The notes: a model not told the origin generated them from the sequence alone. A stretch of DNA of 64,000 nucleotides from Impatiens glandulifera (GCF_907164915.1 NC_061865.1:50007363-50071362); one strand, 5' to 3'; shown: positions 20,100 through 32,389, numbered from the stretch's first letter. A program made the numbers and translations.

Positions 20100-21350
20100 T
20101 TCACAATTTCAATAATCTTCTTACATTCTTCTTCACCATACATATTGCAAAAAAACAATTTCACAATAGTCTAATTTGTTCCTGAGATCAAATGTGCAAA
20201 TAATAAAACCATCATATTAAAATTTTCTACATTTCCCTAATATTTATCAAAAACATTCTTCATCTATATTGGCATATGTCTAAAATCTACCTCTTCGTGC
20301 GACAAAAATTCTTTCAATACTCAATAAATCCCAAAAATATCATCCAAGTAAGTTGTAATATTAATATATTTTGAATCAGAAATATTTAAAGTAAATAAAT
20401 AAAAAAATTTGAAGAAAATATAGACTCTTAACATTTTACAATCCCAACTAATTGGAATTCCAAAATCATGCTTGACAAAGATCATCTCTATAACCATCTT
20501 CCTCCAAAAATAACCTCTCAAAAACTTTCTCATACATCCACCTCACACTCAACATTAAATAAATATAATTTCATCTGGTTGCAATCACATTTTATAAATT
20601 TGCATAAATATTTTCAGCCTAAATGGTGATTGCCTCACATATTAAATTGTTTCCCTAACTCTTTCAACGGATCGCTAGCTTCTTTTAAGTCATCTTGCAC
20701 AATTAAATTTATGATATGTAAAATATATCTAATATGTAACCATTTGTCAAGTAAAACACAAAGTCTCCCAACTAACACATATTTTTTTTTTAAATATTTA
20801 GTTGGAACATCATTAGAACTTGCATTATTCGCTATAACATTAAACACATTGCGTAAACATAAATCAACAAAGTACAATTCAACAGCTATTCCAATATCTT
20901 GACCCTTATGACTTGATATATGATGGAAATTTAACACATTTTTATGCAATTTTTAATAATTATCAATAAATGAGCAGTAAAACACATGTAATTAGTCTTT
21001 TTGCAAAGACATCCAAATATCTCTAGTTAAACAAACTTTAAGAGTTTTCTGTTTAACTTTAAGTTTATCTTTTTTTCATCACAAAATAGTTGATAGGAAT
21101 CCCTAAGTCATATTAATTCTATTGACACAATAAATGAAGGCTACCATGCTTTCATATATTAGTATTTTCAATAAACTTAAATGAAAGTGTATCAATAATA
21201 ATAATCTCAATTATAGTATTTTCTAACATTTTTTTTATATCAAATTTCAAGTCAATAAACTTAGTTTTAATAAACATATTAGACATTTTCACTCGTAAAT
21301 AATTGAAAAATGTACGGTGTTCTCATTGTTGATGAAGACATGAACAAGAA
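20100..21350 (-). pseudogene. hAT transposase remnant (RICESLEEPER-like)
   Basis: Minus-strand frame 20635-20949 contains NFHHISSHKGQDIG, NVIANNASSND and HIINLIVQDDLKE, all characteristic of plant hAT transposases. Frame 20321-20533 resembles the following W-D-C...LKVFY..T..ISGS segment. The rest, upstream to about 21350, is interrupted by stops. No terminal repeats were found. Confidence 0.75.
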
Positions 21351-21774
21351 AAAGTGTGATAAAATAATCAAAATTTGTATATTCAAACTAAAATGAATAA
21401 CCGAATAGAAGTAAAGTTTGTGGACGAATGTGGATAGGAATAAACAAAAATAATCGGTATATATATAATATTTATTATATATTTTATTTTCTATAGAAGG
21501 TAATTTTTATCTAATGTATTTTATTTTAACTTTGTATTTTTATTTTAGTTTATAATATTTATTTGAATGATTTAATTTAGTATGTTTAATTTTAATTATA
21601 TATATTATATTTATAAAGTTAAGTAAAAATAAAATAGGTGTGTTATTTTAATATTTATACAATGTATTTTATTTTAATAAATAGTATTTATATATTTTTT
21701 AAATTTTATAATTAAGTATTATTAATTTTAATTATATATATTTTATATAATAAAATTAGATAATTAATGAATTT

Positions 21775-21895
21775 AGAGATGGAGAAAAGTAATCAATGAA
21801 TTCATTAATGAGTTTAGAGATGGAGAAAAGTAATTAATGAATTCATTAATGAGTTTAGAGAGGAAGAAAAGTAATTAATTAATTAATTCATAAGT
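21775..21895. repeat. 41-bp tandem repeat, three copies
   Basis: AGAGATGGAGAAAAGTAAT recurs at 21775, 21816 and, as a variant, 21857, exact period 41 bp. Confidence 0.85.
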
Positions 21896-21899
21896 TTAG

Positions 21900-23250
21900 A
21901 GTGAAAATTTGGGTATTTTTGAAAAAGGAATGAAAAGGTGAATATTATGAAAAATATTATTTGAATCATGGATAGACAAAGAAATGCCTCTATAACATGC
22001 CAATTGAACTTTAAATTTATTTATATAAAAAAAAGTTTAAACATATTCAATTGTTCATTTTGTTAGAAGGGAGATAACATTTGATTATTTGAACTTACTC
22101 ATCAAGAGTGTCTGACACCTTAGCACAAAAACTATAGTAATGGTTAATAACACTTATTTTTATTTTTATTTTAAATAATATTATAAAATGTATAGTCGTT
22201 CACAACAACATAAACATTACATTTCTAAAGAAAATCACTCAAATAATACAAAATTAATGTGTGCGGAGATATTTCAAAATAACAATAAGCATTGTGAAGG
22301 ATCCGCAACGGTTGTTTTAAGATTGTTAAAATTTTCTATTTCTATAAAATCAAATTATCTACCAAAAAAAAATAATAATAAGGATATACATTGTTTCAGG
22401 TCCACAAATCTAACTGCTTTAGTTTACAATTCCCAATACACACCCATGGTTCCCGGTAAAAACCCATTTTCTAGAGTTTATATGATCTTTAATTATTTAT
22501 TTATATATATATATATCATTATTATTTAGAAAAAACATTGAGAGGGAGAGATAGATGAATGTTTCTTCTTCTTACACAGAAGAATTAGAATAATCTCGGT
22601 GGGTAGAGGCCGGTGCATGCCAGTTGGAAATTAAGGATATCTCAAATTGAATCAATATGATTGCTTGGTTTCCCTTGATTGGAAGAAAACAACATTAATA
22701 ACATGTTTTGAATCCATATATTATTATTATTATTCAGCATATTCACATTCACATTAGGAGTGGGAGGTTGAGTCGTGGTGTGTAAATATATATTATTATA
22801 TATATCAATTTCAAATAAGGAAGGGGAAAGTGAAACATATTAACTTTATGTCTATCCCCCGTCCATAAATATTTGTACACGTATATTTCACATTTCATTT
22901 AAAACAAAGTGTGACACTTTAAATATCGCGTCTTTTATTTTTAATTATTAGATTGGATTCTTTTAGGAAACGGTCAAATTAAGGAAGGAAATTAAGCATT
23001 AATTAGAAAAAAGCTACATATATTATTTTAATCAAAGAAGCCATTAGTGACGATGAACAGTGAATACTCATGATTAGTTATGATCATTAATTTGACATAA
23101 TGTTTTTTTGTTATTTTTAAGAACAAACATATATTATATATAGGTACCCACCCACATGATCGTGATCGTCCCAAGTTTAATTTCAGACATTCAAATCTAT
23201 TGTAGACTGACGAAACAAACATCTCATTCATTCATTCCTTCTAAAGATAT
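21900..23250. other. Intergenic DNA upstream of receptor kinase
   Basis: AT-rich, without recognisable genes. The last few hundred bases should hold the kinase promoter; a TATA-like CATAAATATTTG at about 22864 is one candidate. GCATGCATGCATG alternation precedes the start codons at 23251-23265. Confidence 0.4.
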
Positions 23251-25758
23251 ATGCATGCATGCATGGGTTACGGTATAATGAGAAAGAACAACATAAACTT
23301 GTCTCATGATCTCTTTAATGTTTTCTTGATCCTCGGCCTATCCTTGAGCCATCAATATGGTCTTTCCCATGGAGCTGTGTCTAACACCATCTCCGCAAAT
23401 CAAACGCTTTCTGGAGATCAAATCATCGTGTCATCAGGCCGAGTATTCGCACTTGGTTTCTTCAAACTAGGTAAGGACGACTCCATCAAAAACTACATAG
23501 GAATATGGTACAACAGTCTCCCTGGTAATCAAACTGTGGTTTGGGTAGCAAATAGAGATAAACCCGTCTCCAATAGGTATTCCTCCCAACTCATTTTCTT
23601 AAACGGTAATTTGGTGCTTCTCAACGAATCTCAAACACCTATTTGGTCCACCAACATTTCATCTTCATCATCATCTCCTGTTGGGGCGATCCTAGGTGAT
23701 GATGGTAATTTTGTGCTAAGGGTCGACGACGTTTTGAAATCCATAGTTTGGCAGAGCTTTGATTACCCTGTCCACACATGTTTGCCTGGTGCAAAGATTT
23801 CATATAACAAACGCACTAAAACTCACAGGACCCTCACTTCATGGAAAAACTCGGAAGACCCTTCCGTTGGGCTATTTTCATTTGAACTGGATGGATACAA
23901 CAATCAATACATTATGCAGCACAACGGATCCGAGCAGTACTGGACTAGCGGCGCGTGGGATGGGAAGATCTTCCGCTTGGTGCCCGAGATGAGGCTCGGC
24001 TTCCTCTTCAACTTCAGCTATGTTAACAACGATAACGAGAGTTACTTTATATTTAACATGTACAATGCTACAACTATTTCTCGAGCATATATGGATGTAA
24101 CCGGGCAATTCAGGGTAGTCAGTTGGGTGGATGGTGTTGGATGGAATTTATTCTGGAATCAGCCTAGAACACAGTGTGAGGTTTATGCTTTATGTGGAGG
24201 AAATGGAGCCTGCAATCAGATCACACAGCAATTTTGCAATTGCTTGGAGGGGTTCCATCCCATGTCACAGGATGGTTGGGATCTCAATGATTTTTCAGGT
24301 GGCTGTGTTAGAAATATCGATTTGCAATGCGGCAATAGAAGTCAAGACAGGTTCAAGCTGTTCACCAACATGAGATTGCCCGGGAAACCAAAGTCTCTGC
24401 CCGACCAAAAGGATATTACGACATGTGCTTCTTCCTGCCTCAATGACTGTTCGTGCTCTGCTTATGCTTACGACAACGAAGTATGTTCGGTTTGGAATGC
24501 AGAGTTATGGAATCTACAACAACTCGCTCAAAACGAGGGTAATGGTAGGAGTATTTATATCAGACTTGCTGCTAAAGAGTTTGCTAGTGACGCGGGAAGC
24601 GCTAAAAAGACTATTGGTGCCGTTATAGGTTCGGGTGCTGCTATAGCTGTTTTGGGCATGGTCATCTTCGTTATATTGAGGAGGAAAAAGAGGTCGAACG
24701 TTGAAGGTTATTTGGTTGCTTTCATGTACCGGGACTTGCAAAAGGCGACCAAAAACTTCTCGGAGAAACTAGGAGGTGGGGGGTTTGGTTCTGTTTTCAA
24801 AGGGACGTTGCCTGATTCAACGTTGATCGCGGTTAAGAGGCTCGATAGTATCAGCCAAGGCGAGAAGCAATTCCGGACGGAAGTGAGCACGATTGGGAAC
24901 ATTCAACATGTTAACCTTGTCCGTCTTCGCGGGTTCTGCTCCCAAGGAAGCAAGAAGTTGCTCGTTTACGAGTACATGCAAAACGGTTCTCTGGATTCCA
25001 TTCTTTTCCATCAAAATGATTCAAAATCTATTTTGGACTGGAAAACCAGGTACCAAATTGCCACAGGAATAGCTCGGGGCTTGGCTTACCTACACGAGGA
25101 GTGTCGGGACTGCATCGTCCACTGCGATATAAAACCCGAAAACATCCTTCTAGATTCCGGGTTCTGTCCCAAGGTGGCAGATTTCGGCCTGGCGAAACTC
25201 ATGGGTCGAGATTTCAGCCGGGTGCTTACATCGATGAGAGGTACAAGAGGGTATCTTGCTCCGGAATGGATATCGGGAGTAGCTATAACGGCAAAAGCTG
25301 ATGTTTATAGCTACGGGATGATGCTATTCGAGTTGATATCAGGACGAAGGAACTCTTATCAATCTGGAGATGGGAGAATGAAGTACTTCCCGATTTGGGC
25401 TGCGAATTTGGCCGTAGAAGGGGGAGATATTATGAGGCTGTTGGATGCTAGATTGGATAGTGAAAGTACCGAACCTGAGGAGGTGATGAGAATTTGTAGG
25501 GTGGCTTGCTGGTGCATACAAGACTGGGAAGGGAATAGACCGACAATGGGTCAAGTGGTTCAGATTCTTGAAGGGGTTATAGAGGTGGAACAGTCTCCGG
25601 TTCCACGGGTTCTCCAAGACATTGTTGAAGAAGATGAAAGCTTGGTTTTTTTTGAAGAATCATATTCTTCTTCAAACAAAACCTCACAAGCCCATGCCAC
25701 TTCTTCTTCTGACCATTCTCAATCCGAAAGCATTTCTTCATCCATTCTCTTGAAATAA
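23251..25758 (+). CDS. G-type lectin S-receptor-like Ser/Thr kinase (At2g19130-like)
   Basis: Intact intronless 835-codon frame. In-frame ATGs lie at 23251, 23263 and 23278; the last gives the best signal peptide (MRKNN... with hydrophobic FNVFLILGLSLS), so the mature product may start there. Order: B-lectin domain (about 45-165; ANRDKPVS, DDGNFVL), S-locus glycoprotein/EGF-like part (CEVYALCGGNGAC, about 309), PAN domain (about 350-425), membrane helix (about 455-477; GAVIGSGAAIAVLGMVIF) and kinase (about 500-780). Kinase motifs: GGGGFGSVF, AVKRL, HCDIKPENILL (near 625; HCD, thus non-RD), DFGLAKL and GTRGYLAPEW. The tail is Ser-rich. Close resemblance in text to Arabidopsis At2g19130 through the whole length. 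Plasma-membrane receptor with a likely role in recognition or defence signalling; the ligand is not deducible. Confidence 0.95.
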   Translation: MHACMGYGIMRKNNINLSHDLFNVFLILGLSLSHQYGLSHGAVSNTISANQTLSGDQIIVSSGRVFALGFFKLGKDDSIKNYIGIWYNSLPGNQTVVWVANRDKPVSNRYSSQLIFLNGNLVLLNESQTPIWSTNISSSSSSPVGAILGDDGNFVLRVDDVLKSIVWQSFDYPVHTCLPGAKISYNKRTKTHRTLTSWKNSEDPSVGLFSFELDGYNNQYIMQHNGSEQYWTSGAWDGKIFRLVPEMRLGFLFNFSYVNNDNESYFIFNMYNATTISRAYMDVTGQFRVVSWVDGVGWNLFWNQPRTQCEVYALCGGNGACNQITQQFCNCLEGFHPMSQDGWDLNDFSGGCVRNIDLQCGNRSQDRFKLFTNMRLPGKPKSLPDQKDITTCASSCLNDCSCSAYAYDNEVCSVWNAELWNLQQLAQNEGNGRSIYIRLAAKEFASDAGSAKKTIGAVIGSGAAIAVLGMVIFVILRRKKRSNVEGYLVAFMYRDLQKATKNFSEKLGGGGFGSVFKGTLPDSTLIAVKRLDSISQGEKQFRTEVSTIGNIQHVNLVRLRGFCSQGSKKLLVYEYMQNGSLDSILFHQNDSKSILDWKTRYQIATGIARGLAYLHEECRDCIVHCDIKPENILLDSGFCPKVADFGLAKLMGRDFSRVLTSMRGTRGYLAPEWISGVAITAKADVYSYGMMLFELISGRRNSYQSGDGRMKYFPIWAANLAVEGGDIMRLLDARLDSESTEPEEVMRICRVACWCIQDWEGNRPTMGQVVQILEGVIEVEQSPVPRVLQDIVEEDESLVFFEESYSSSNKTSQAHATSSSDHSQSESISSSILLK

Positions 25759-25896
25759 ATGGATCAGTAATTAATCTAGCTAGCTAGCCAGAGTTAATTA
25801 GTTTATTTGTCTAGGGTTTGATTACATTTGAATAAATTGAGAACGTGTACACTTTTTTTTTTAGATCTTTTAGATCAACTATTTCCACTTGGTCAT

Positions 25897-26030
25897 CCTT
25901 GGGATTAATTCGATGCTACACCACACCTGTATCTCACTCATTAAGTGACACATATACATAGTAAAACATCATCTTTTTCTTAATGGATACCTGTACTACT
26001 AGTACCTGTAGCATCGAACTAACCCTTGTG
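25897..26030. mobile_element. Candidate small MITE / fold-back downstream of receptor kinase
   Basis: CCTTGGGATTAATTCGATGC (25898-25917) pairs imperfectly with the reverse complement of GCATCGAACTAACCCTTGTG (26011-26030), and inner ACCTGTATC/GATACCTGT also pair. An inverted-repeat unit of about 130 bp results. No target duplication was identified. Confidence 0.45.
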
Positions 26031-26049
26031 GGTGTTGTATTTTCTATGT

Positions 26050-26929
26050 TAAATATTAACATAAAGGTTTATATTCAGTTGCAAAAGAGAGCATGCCCGT
26101 TTGGGGTTTAAGATTTAGTTGTATGATCACTATTGTGCACAAGATTTAGACATTTTATTTATAAAAATAAAATAGTGAGAAGATTTAATTGTCAAATAGA
26201 TCAATTATGATTTAACAAATAAGAAATATATATATTAATAATGCTTAATTCCAATAATGTAGAATGTGGCCACTAATGAGTAGTCGTTCATTGTTTGAAT
26301 TAAATTAATTTTATTAATTAAATGAAAATAATATTTGAACAAATGAAATTTACACCGAATCAAATGTAAATTATTGGTGAAAATTTAATCCAAATAAAAA
26401 AGAATTTGTCAACTGTTAAAATTAATCTTAATGGATTGAATAAGGCAATTTACAAATGTTATTAATTGTTATTTTAACTACAAAATACTTATTGATAAAT
26501 GTAACTTGCAATGAAAATGAAAAGACAAACAAAGATAATCATTGGATGAATAAATGGATTAGTAGCCATTGGATTACATAATTGATTAATAATTTTAGGG
26601 TTTAAGTTTCTTCTATATATCCATTTACCTTTATTTCTTTTCATACATCATCTCATCATTTATTACTCTAGAATTCCAAAAGTTTTTCCTTATATTCTCC
26701 AATGGATAAGTTGTCTTACTACATGTTTTTTACCATAAAATATGTCTTACTTTGTTGGTAGAGACATATAATGAAATGAACCACGAGAGAGTTGTCTAAA
26801 TTTCTATTTATACCATGTTCAAAGAATATATATTAAAACATTATTCGTTGATCTATTTGAAACGTCAGAATGAGAAATTTCAAGACATTTTGATTTAGAA
26901 GAAGTTCTATGAGATCTTCAATGCTCACC
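26050..26929. other. AT-rich intergenic DNA with possible decayed LTR
   Basis: No genes are seen. 26275-26700 shares ordered motifs with 18420-18880, notably CTCTAGAATTCCAAAAG. Confidence 0.35.
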
Positions 26930-27468
26930 GATTCACATACACAAGTGAATCGACAATGAATTTTACAGATTGTAGATAATCGATCATATTTTTGTTCCTT
27001 TCTTTTGAGTTTGAATAAGAAGTTGTAACTGAACTAACTGCGCCCTAGATTAAGTTGCAAACATTTTTTCTAGCGTCGTCCAAAGACAAAATAGCATTTC
27101 ACAAGCATCACAACAACTTGAGCCAGTATATAGGTTCGGTGAGAGAGAAGAGAGGAGAGAAGTCAACTTATGATGCGTTGATTCTGTTCTTCCCATGATT
27201 CGAATGCATGATTAATGATCATGGATGCCGACAAAAGTTCCTTTTGTGGGAGCAATAGTTGGACTCGGAGCAAGAAGGGTTTCGTTGACATAGTAAAAAT
27301 GACGAATCCCTTTTAATATGTGTAATAATTTGGGATCACCAAAGTACGAAATCTTGTTTAATCAATTTCACGTAAATAAGTTAATTAAAAAAAGAAGTTA
27401 ATAGAGGGATAATATTGATTTCTTCCTACTAGGATCAAAGAATAAACTATTTAGAATCTATGATACCA
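26930..27468 (-). pseudogene. Copia 5' internal remnant (primer site and gag start)
   Basis: On the minus strand, TGGTATCATAGA (TGGTATCA at 27461-27468) matches a Copia primer-binding site next to an LTR end ...TTTTACA. Downstream, FESWEEQNQRII and flanking residues resemble the Copia Gag start. Several stops. Truncated to the left. Confidence 0.55.
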
Positions 27469-27730
27469 TGTAAAAGATACAAATATTAAAAAAATAATCA
27501 GAGAGAATATTTTAATAAAAATATTGTGTGTTTTATTTATAAACAATAAATCTATATATAAAAATGAAATGGGATTGTAAAAAATATTAAAAAAAAAAAG
27601 CCTAAGAATATAAAAAGATTTAAAATGAAAAATGAAAAATTATCTACTTGTATATTTTAATTATTTTGTTTAATATGAAATTAAAACAATAAAAATTAGT
27701 TGAGCAGTTTATCATTTATCCAAGAGTGGC
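27469..27730 (-). repeat. LTR portion belonging to the minus-strand Copia remnant
   Basis: Begins TGTAAAAG on the plus strand, next to the primer site. The outer boundary is not visible, so the end given is only where AT-rich LTR-like text stops being convincing. Confidence 0.35.
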
Positions 27731-28217
27731 ATTCCTCACCGAAAATTATCATTTGCAACTAAACAATTATATTGGCTTATAGTCAAAATCAAATGTTAAA
27801 TGTACATATATTACACTATCTTAGTTACATTGTGTGTCACGACTTGGTGTTCAATCTTACTCTACATCTTTGTCATACAAAGTATCTTGATACATATTAG
27901 TTTCCGTGATGATAGACACTTAATAATCATTTAATTGTATTTTTCTTCTAAACAATCTTATATGATAAAACTCAAATCTCATTCTAGTACTAAATTAGAT
28001 TATGCAATGACACATGTTAGAATAGGCAATCTACAAGTGTTTTTGTTAGTGGTAACTTTCTATCTATTTAATAAACAAGAAAAATAGAGGTTTTAATTCA
28101 CCTCATCAATTATTTCTCTCAAAACTCACATGATAGTATTCTTTTTTTTATACAAGGCCGTGCAAAAGCTCTTTGTTCTTTAACAAATTCGCATATCTTT
28201 CAATGGTAATTTCAGGG
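27731..28217. other. Intergenic DNA
   Basis: Nothing recognisable is seen. Confidence 0.4.
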
Positions 28218-28693
28218 TAGTCAAAATCGAGAGTTTACGTAAAATCGCTAAAAGTTATAAATTCGTAAAATTTAGAGTTTACTTTATTTAGATTGTAAGA
28301 GTTTAATTTGAAAAATATTAGTTATATATTATTATTAATCCTATATAATTAATTATTTATTTTATACCTAATTAATTTTAAACTTTTATATATATAACTA
28401 ATTAAAAATAAAATTAAGTAAATAAAAATTATATTTACAAAATTAATTGTATTAATTTATTTATTTGAATAATTAATAAAAAAAATTATTTATAAATTTA
28501 TTTATTTTAATGTAAAATAGCATAAAATCATATAATTAAAATTATTTATAAATTAAACTCATTAAATCGTAAAATTTTATTCTCGTAAATTTAAAATCGT
28601 AAGAGTAATTATTTGAGAGTTTAACTAAAATCATATTATGTAAAATCTTAAAATTTTAAGAGTTAACTCGAGATTTTAAAAGTGTATCAAATA
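28218..28693. mobile_element. Candidate AT-rich MITE
   Basis: The left end (CAAAATCGAGAGTTTACG...) and the reverse complement of the right end (TTTTAAAATCTCGAGTTAAC...) are imperfect inverted repeats, and GTAAAATC-type motifs recur between. Decayed; target duplication not found. Confidence 0.4.
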
Positions 28694-29532
28694 TATTGAG
28701 AGAAAAATCAATAATAATCACACATCAGTAACAAATTATGATACAGAATTGATTGTGTTTTAACTTTTAAGTTATGTTTGTTATTTTTTTAAAAAATTAT
28801 TTATTTCAGTTATTATAAAGAATAAAAAAAGAAAAAAAAAAGTGCAAAAGTACCACTCCCTTTCCACCTCATCTTTGGTCCAATTCAATTACTGGGCCTT
28901 TATCATTATCATTAGCGAGATTCATAAGAGCATCAGCCTTCCCTTTGTATATCATAATTTTCAAAATCACTATTTTGATATCACAACCGTAAAGCCTCAA
29001 GTGATATCCATTTGTGACACTTGGTTACTTATTGTATTAAACAAGCAAAATGTTACTCAACATAATTTTTACGACAACACTTTGCGTGAAATTCAACATC
29101 GATCCTATTTTCGGTGATGATTCTCAAAACAACTGTATTTTACTTGTATTGAAATCTTATGTATTTAGTTTAATATATAAATTACTAGTTAAGGGGTATT
29201 GTTAAAATAAAAAATTTAAGTAATGATTAATTAATCTTTCTAATATTTCAGTAAGCAAAATTGAAAGACATGTTATGTAAGTTTGTCAAGAAAAAAAAAT
29301 AGAACTGGTTATCTTTCAAATATTGAGTATGCAAAATTAAAAGGCATACCATGTAAGATTGTCAAGACAAAATAGAACTGGTGTGTGACAAAAGTCCTTT
29401 TACTAAGATACTAACAACTTCTTCTTCCATAAATATCTTATAATTTTGCAACAACCATACATTGTATTTTATGGTACACAACCAAATCATAAACAAATCA
29501 TAAACAGAATTTGAAGAAATTAGTCCACCAAA
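28694..29532. other. Intergenic DNA with short duplicated segment
   Basis: A segment near 29240-29310 (AAGACATGTTATGTAAG... AATAGAACTGGT) is imperfectly repeated at about 29320-29385. A 91-codon open frame at 28842-29117 shows no family signature and is not called as a gene. Confidence 0.4.
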
Positions 29533-30352
29533 TCATAAACTCAATTTGAAGATGTTATTCCACTTGGCCTTAAAAACTTGAAGCGTTCCAGCTTTACACG
29601 ACTGACAATTATAACAAAAAGTCCCGGGATCATTGCTCCATAGGTGGCAATCCGGGTTTTTATTCGACCCATTAAATGTCACACTCCAATTGGTCGGGGT
29701 CACATAAGTAAAATTGCAAAAGTAAGACGGTTTACAACATCCAGACTGAGGAAAACAAATGAACCAAAGAATTAGTCATTTATTTAAACTAACAAAGTAG
29801 TCCACATGTGGTAAGTAAACCTTGTAGTTGTACCTCAATAGGAGACAATTCCTTAGTAGCAAACTCCATGAAAGTGTCATTAGCCTTGTTATGTGTGAGT
29901 CTCTTGCATGCGTTGGTTCGAATCAAACACTTATGAACCTTGCCCCAATTGTGAGAATTCGTGACAAGCTTTCGCAAATTCTTGGAGTAAGCATGTAGCT
30001 GATATTCGTTGTAAGCTCTATCGGGTAACTCGATACCCTTCCCTTTGATGGTGATTACGGCTTGGTAAATTGACATGATACTGTAGGTGCTTGATAAAGG
30101 GATGAGGAGACACCATATACAGGCAGCACAAGCGAGAAATCTGGGTTTTCTTAAACCGATACAGCTACAGATTGTAACAGTTAAAGAAAGAACCATCACT
30201 GTTAGAGCAATTGCGATGAGTGGAATTTCAAGGATGAGGAAACAGCTTGATTTTCCGGTGGAGATTATTCCTACTCCGGTTGTTAAGAATGTGAAAAGGA
30301 ATATGATGCAGCTTATACATGTGAAACACGAGTTTATCTCTTCTCCAGCCAT
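29533..30352 (-). CDS. Tetraspanin-like protein, two exons, lacking fourth membrane helix (copy 3, divergent)
   Basis: Exons are 30352-29834 and 29745-29533 (intron 88 nt, GTAC...TCAG), 243 aa, starting MAGEEINSC. An in-frame upstream ATG (30367) exists; the second is preferred because MAG lines up with MAN of the relatives. Three membrane segments, then GKGIELPDRAYNEYQL, LIRTNACKRLTHNKAND, SGCCKPSYFC and CKAGTLQVF: the same architecture and splice site as the two plus-strand copies but clearly more diverged. It stops after KWNNIFKLSL, again before a fourth helix. Transcribed head-to-head towards the copy at 31550. Confidence 0.85.
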
Positions 30353-30782
30353 TGTTATGGTTAACAAAACTTAGTGCTTTTGGCTGGTTGAAAAAGAAGA
30401 TGAGAGTAATTTAAATGTTAATATGATGTTGCTTTGAGCAATCAATCTAATCAACTTTGGAGGTGTTATTTATTTAAAGCAAATTTTAGTAATTTATATT
30501 ATTGGTAATAAGATTTGAATTATTTATTTGTTTGGTGTGGAAAGGTTTATGGTCAAGTCCACTCCTACAGCTGTACTAACTAGTTTTATCTTGCAAGTTT
30601 TTTTTCTTAATTAAAAAAAATATATTTTACTTTAATTATATTAAATTTATAATTTTAATATAAATTTAATAATTTATCTTACAAATATTCCAAAGTTACT
30701 TTTCATCAAATAATTTTCTAAAATAACTAAAATATCTAATTATTTATTATCTTACATATATTTTAAAAAAAATTATTGAGAG

Positions 30783-30943
30783 CACGATTTTGGGGAGCGA
30801 CTCGTACAGCGAAAGTAACATCGCTGTTATACAAAAGAGACCTCGTTGTTATACGAAAAGGACTCTTTTCGTATAACAACGAGGTCTCTTTTGTATAACA
30901 GCGATGTTACTTTCGCTGTATGAGTAGCTCCCTCAAAATCGTG
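30783..30943. mobile_element. 161-bp near-perfect fold-back (MITE-like)
   Basis: Arms of about 78 nt (CACGATTTTG... and its complement) are separated by a 4-nt centre GACT (30861-30864), with about two mismatches and one indel. The arm carries TACAGCGAAAGTAACATCGC. It sits between two divergently transcribed tetraspanin-like genes. No target duplication was found, so transposon origin is inferred. Confidence 0.7.
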
Positions 30944-31549
30944 TTTCCTATCCTGTGGGGCATTTAATTTGTTTTTAACAATAATTCATGTCCTTTCGTT
31001 TTCATTCATGGGCCAGCTGCCAGGCTCTCTTTATAAAGTTGCCTAAATTAATGGAAACTTTTTCTTGGCAGCTTCTTGGAAATTAGCTGGCTAGAAAGGA
31101 TTCCTTTTACGAGATCATTATCTAGAGGAAAAAATAATAAAAATAAAAATCTTATTTTAAGTAGGACCATTTAGGAATAATCCCGAAATAAAGGATCCCT
31201 TCTACTATTAGAACAGTAGAACTGTTTTGTGCGTATGTTTTCTCAGATTTTTTAAGGATTTTATTAATTTTTTTTACTATTATTTTATCACCAAAATACT
31301 TTAACTTTATCTTTTAAATAAAAAATCACTATAATAATTTACTTTTTCTTTTTTACAAATAACAAATATAGGTTTTTGGAATAGGCAAGGTCAAAAGTCA
31401 TTGTCTCCATCTTCACATAATCACACTCAACCACTAAATAAAATAAAAGGTTTCATGACTTGACTTCAACAGATCGATCTAGTTCACTCCTTCCCATCTT
31501 ATATTTATTATTATTTGCATCGATCATCATCTTCCTTAAGCTAACAACA
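30944..31549. other. Upstream region of second plus-strand tetraspanin-like gene
   Basis: From about 31489 the sequence is nearly identical to the leader of the copy at 12342; further upstream it is unrelated. CACTAAATAAAATAAAAGG (31431-31449) is a possible TATA region. Confidence 0.45.
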
Positions 31550-32386
31550 ATGGCTAATTGCTGTTTGATTACAACTTACATTCTCATATGCATCTTCACC
31601 TTTACAACAACCATCATTGGGATTGCGGTCATGGCTAAAAACAATTGCACCGCAATTCTTCAAACTCCCTTCATAGTAGTCGACTCCGGCATCCTCATCT
31701 TATCTCTGGTGTTTTTAATATGCTCTGCCTACGACAATTGCAAGAGATTTGCAAAATTTGGTCTCACTCTCATGATTCTCTTCACGGTAGGATTCCTTGT
31801 CCTTATCTTTTACAACATGTCTATCATGAGTCATGGAAAGGGTGTTTATTTGCCTGATCGAAGGTACGATGAGTATCAACTTCACAAATACTCGAAACCC
31901 TTTCAAAAGATGATCGAAAATTCCAACACATGGAATCAGATCGAGAAGTGTTTGAAACGTAGAAACGCATGTAAGAGGCTTACTCGTAAAAAGGCTAACA
32001 ATACATTGATGGAGTTCTATACTAAGCCTTTGACACCTATTGAGGTTTTTCTTTTCTTTCTATTTCATTTAAGATCATGAAATGTGCACTTTATATTATT
32101 CATTACTCTCAATTATATTTTGTTTTGTTTTGTTTTGCAGTCGGGATGTTGTAAGCCGTCGTATTATTGTAATTTTACGTACGTGAGTCCTACCAATTGG
32201 ACATCGACGGTGAATTCGTCGTTGACGAACCCGGATTGCCAAACGTGGAACAACGATCCAAACACTTTGTGTTTTAATTGTAAGGCGTGTAAAGCGGGTG
32301 TGCTTCAAGATTTTAAGCATCATTGGAAGAAGATCTTTGTGCCAATTCAGTCACTTGTTAGTATTGGAAATAGCCCATTTAGTTGA
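31550..32386 (+). CDS. Tetraspanin-like protein, two exons, lacking fourth membrane helix (copy 2)
   Basis: Exons are 31550-32044 and 32141-32386 (intron 96 nt, GT...GCAG), 246 aa. The long frame is open back to 31460, but ATG at 31550 (ACAACAATGG) matches the start of copy 1. Sequence is almost the same as copy 1: MANCCLITT, LQTPFIVVDSG, GKGVYLPDRRYDEYQL, SGCCKPSYYC, CKAGVLQDFKHHW. It ends SIGNSPFS at the point where a fourth helix would normally begin. Three predicted membrane segments, one large cysteine-rich loop. Confidence 0.87.
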
Positions 32387-32389
32387 ACT

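Noticed and set aside
28842..29117. Small host gene
   Set aside because: 91-codon frame in AT-rich DNA, no domain, no clear promoter or splice signals.
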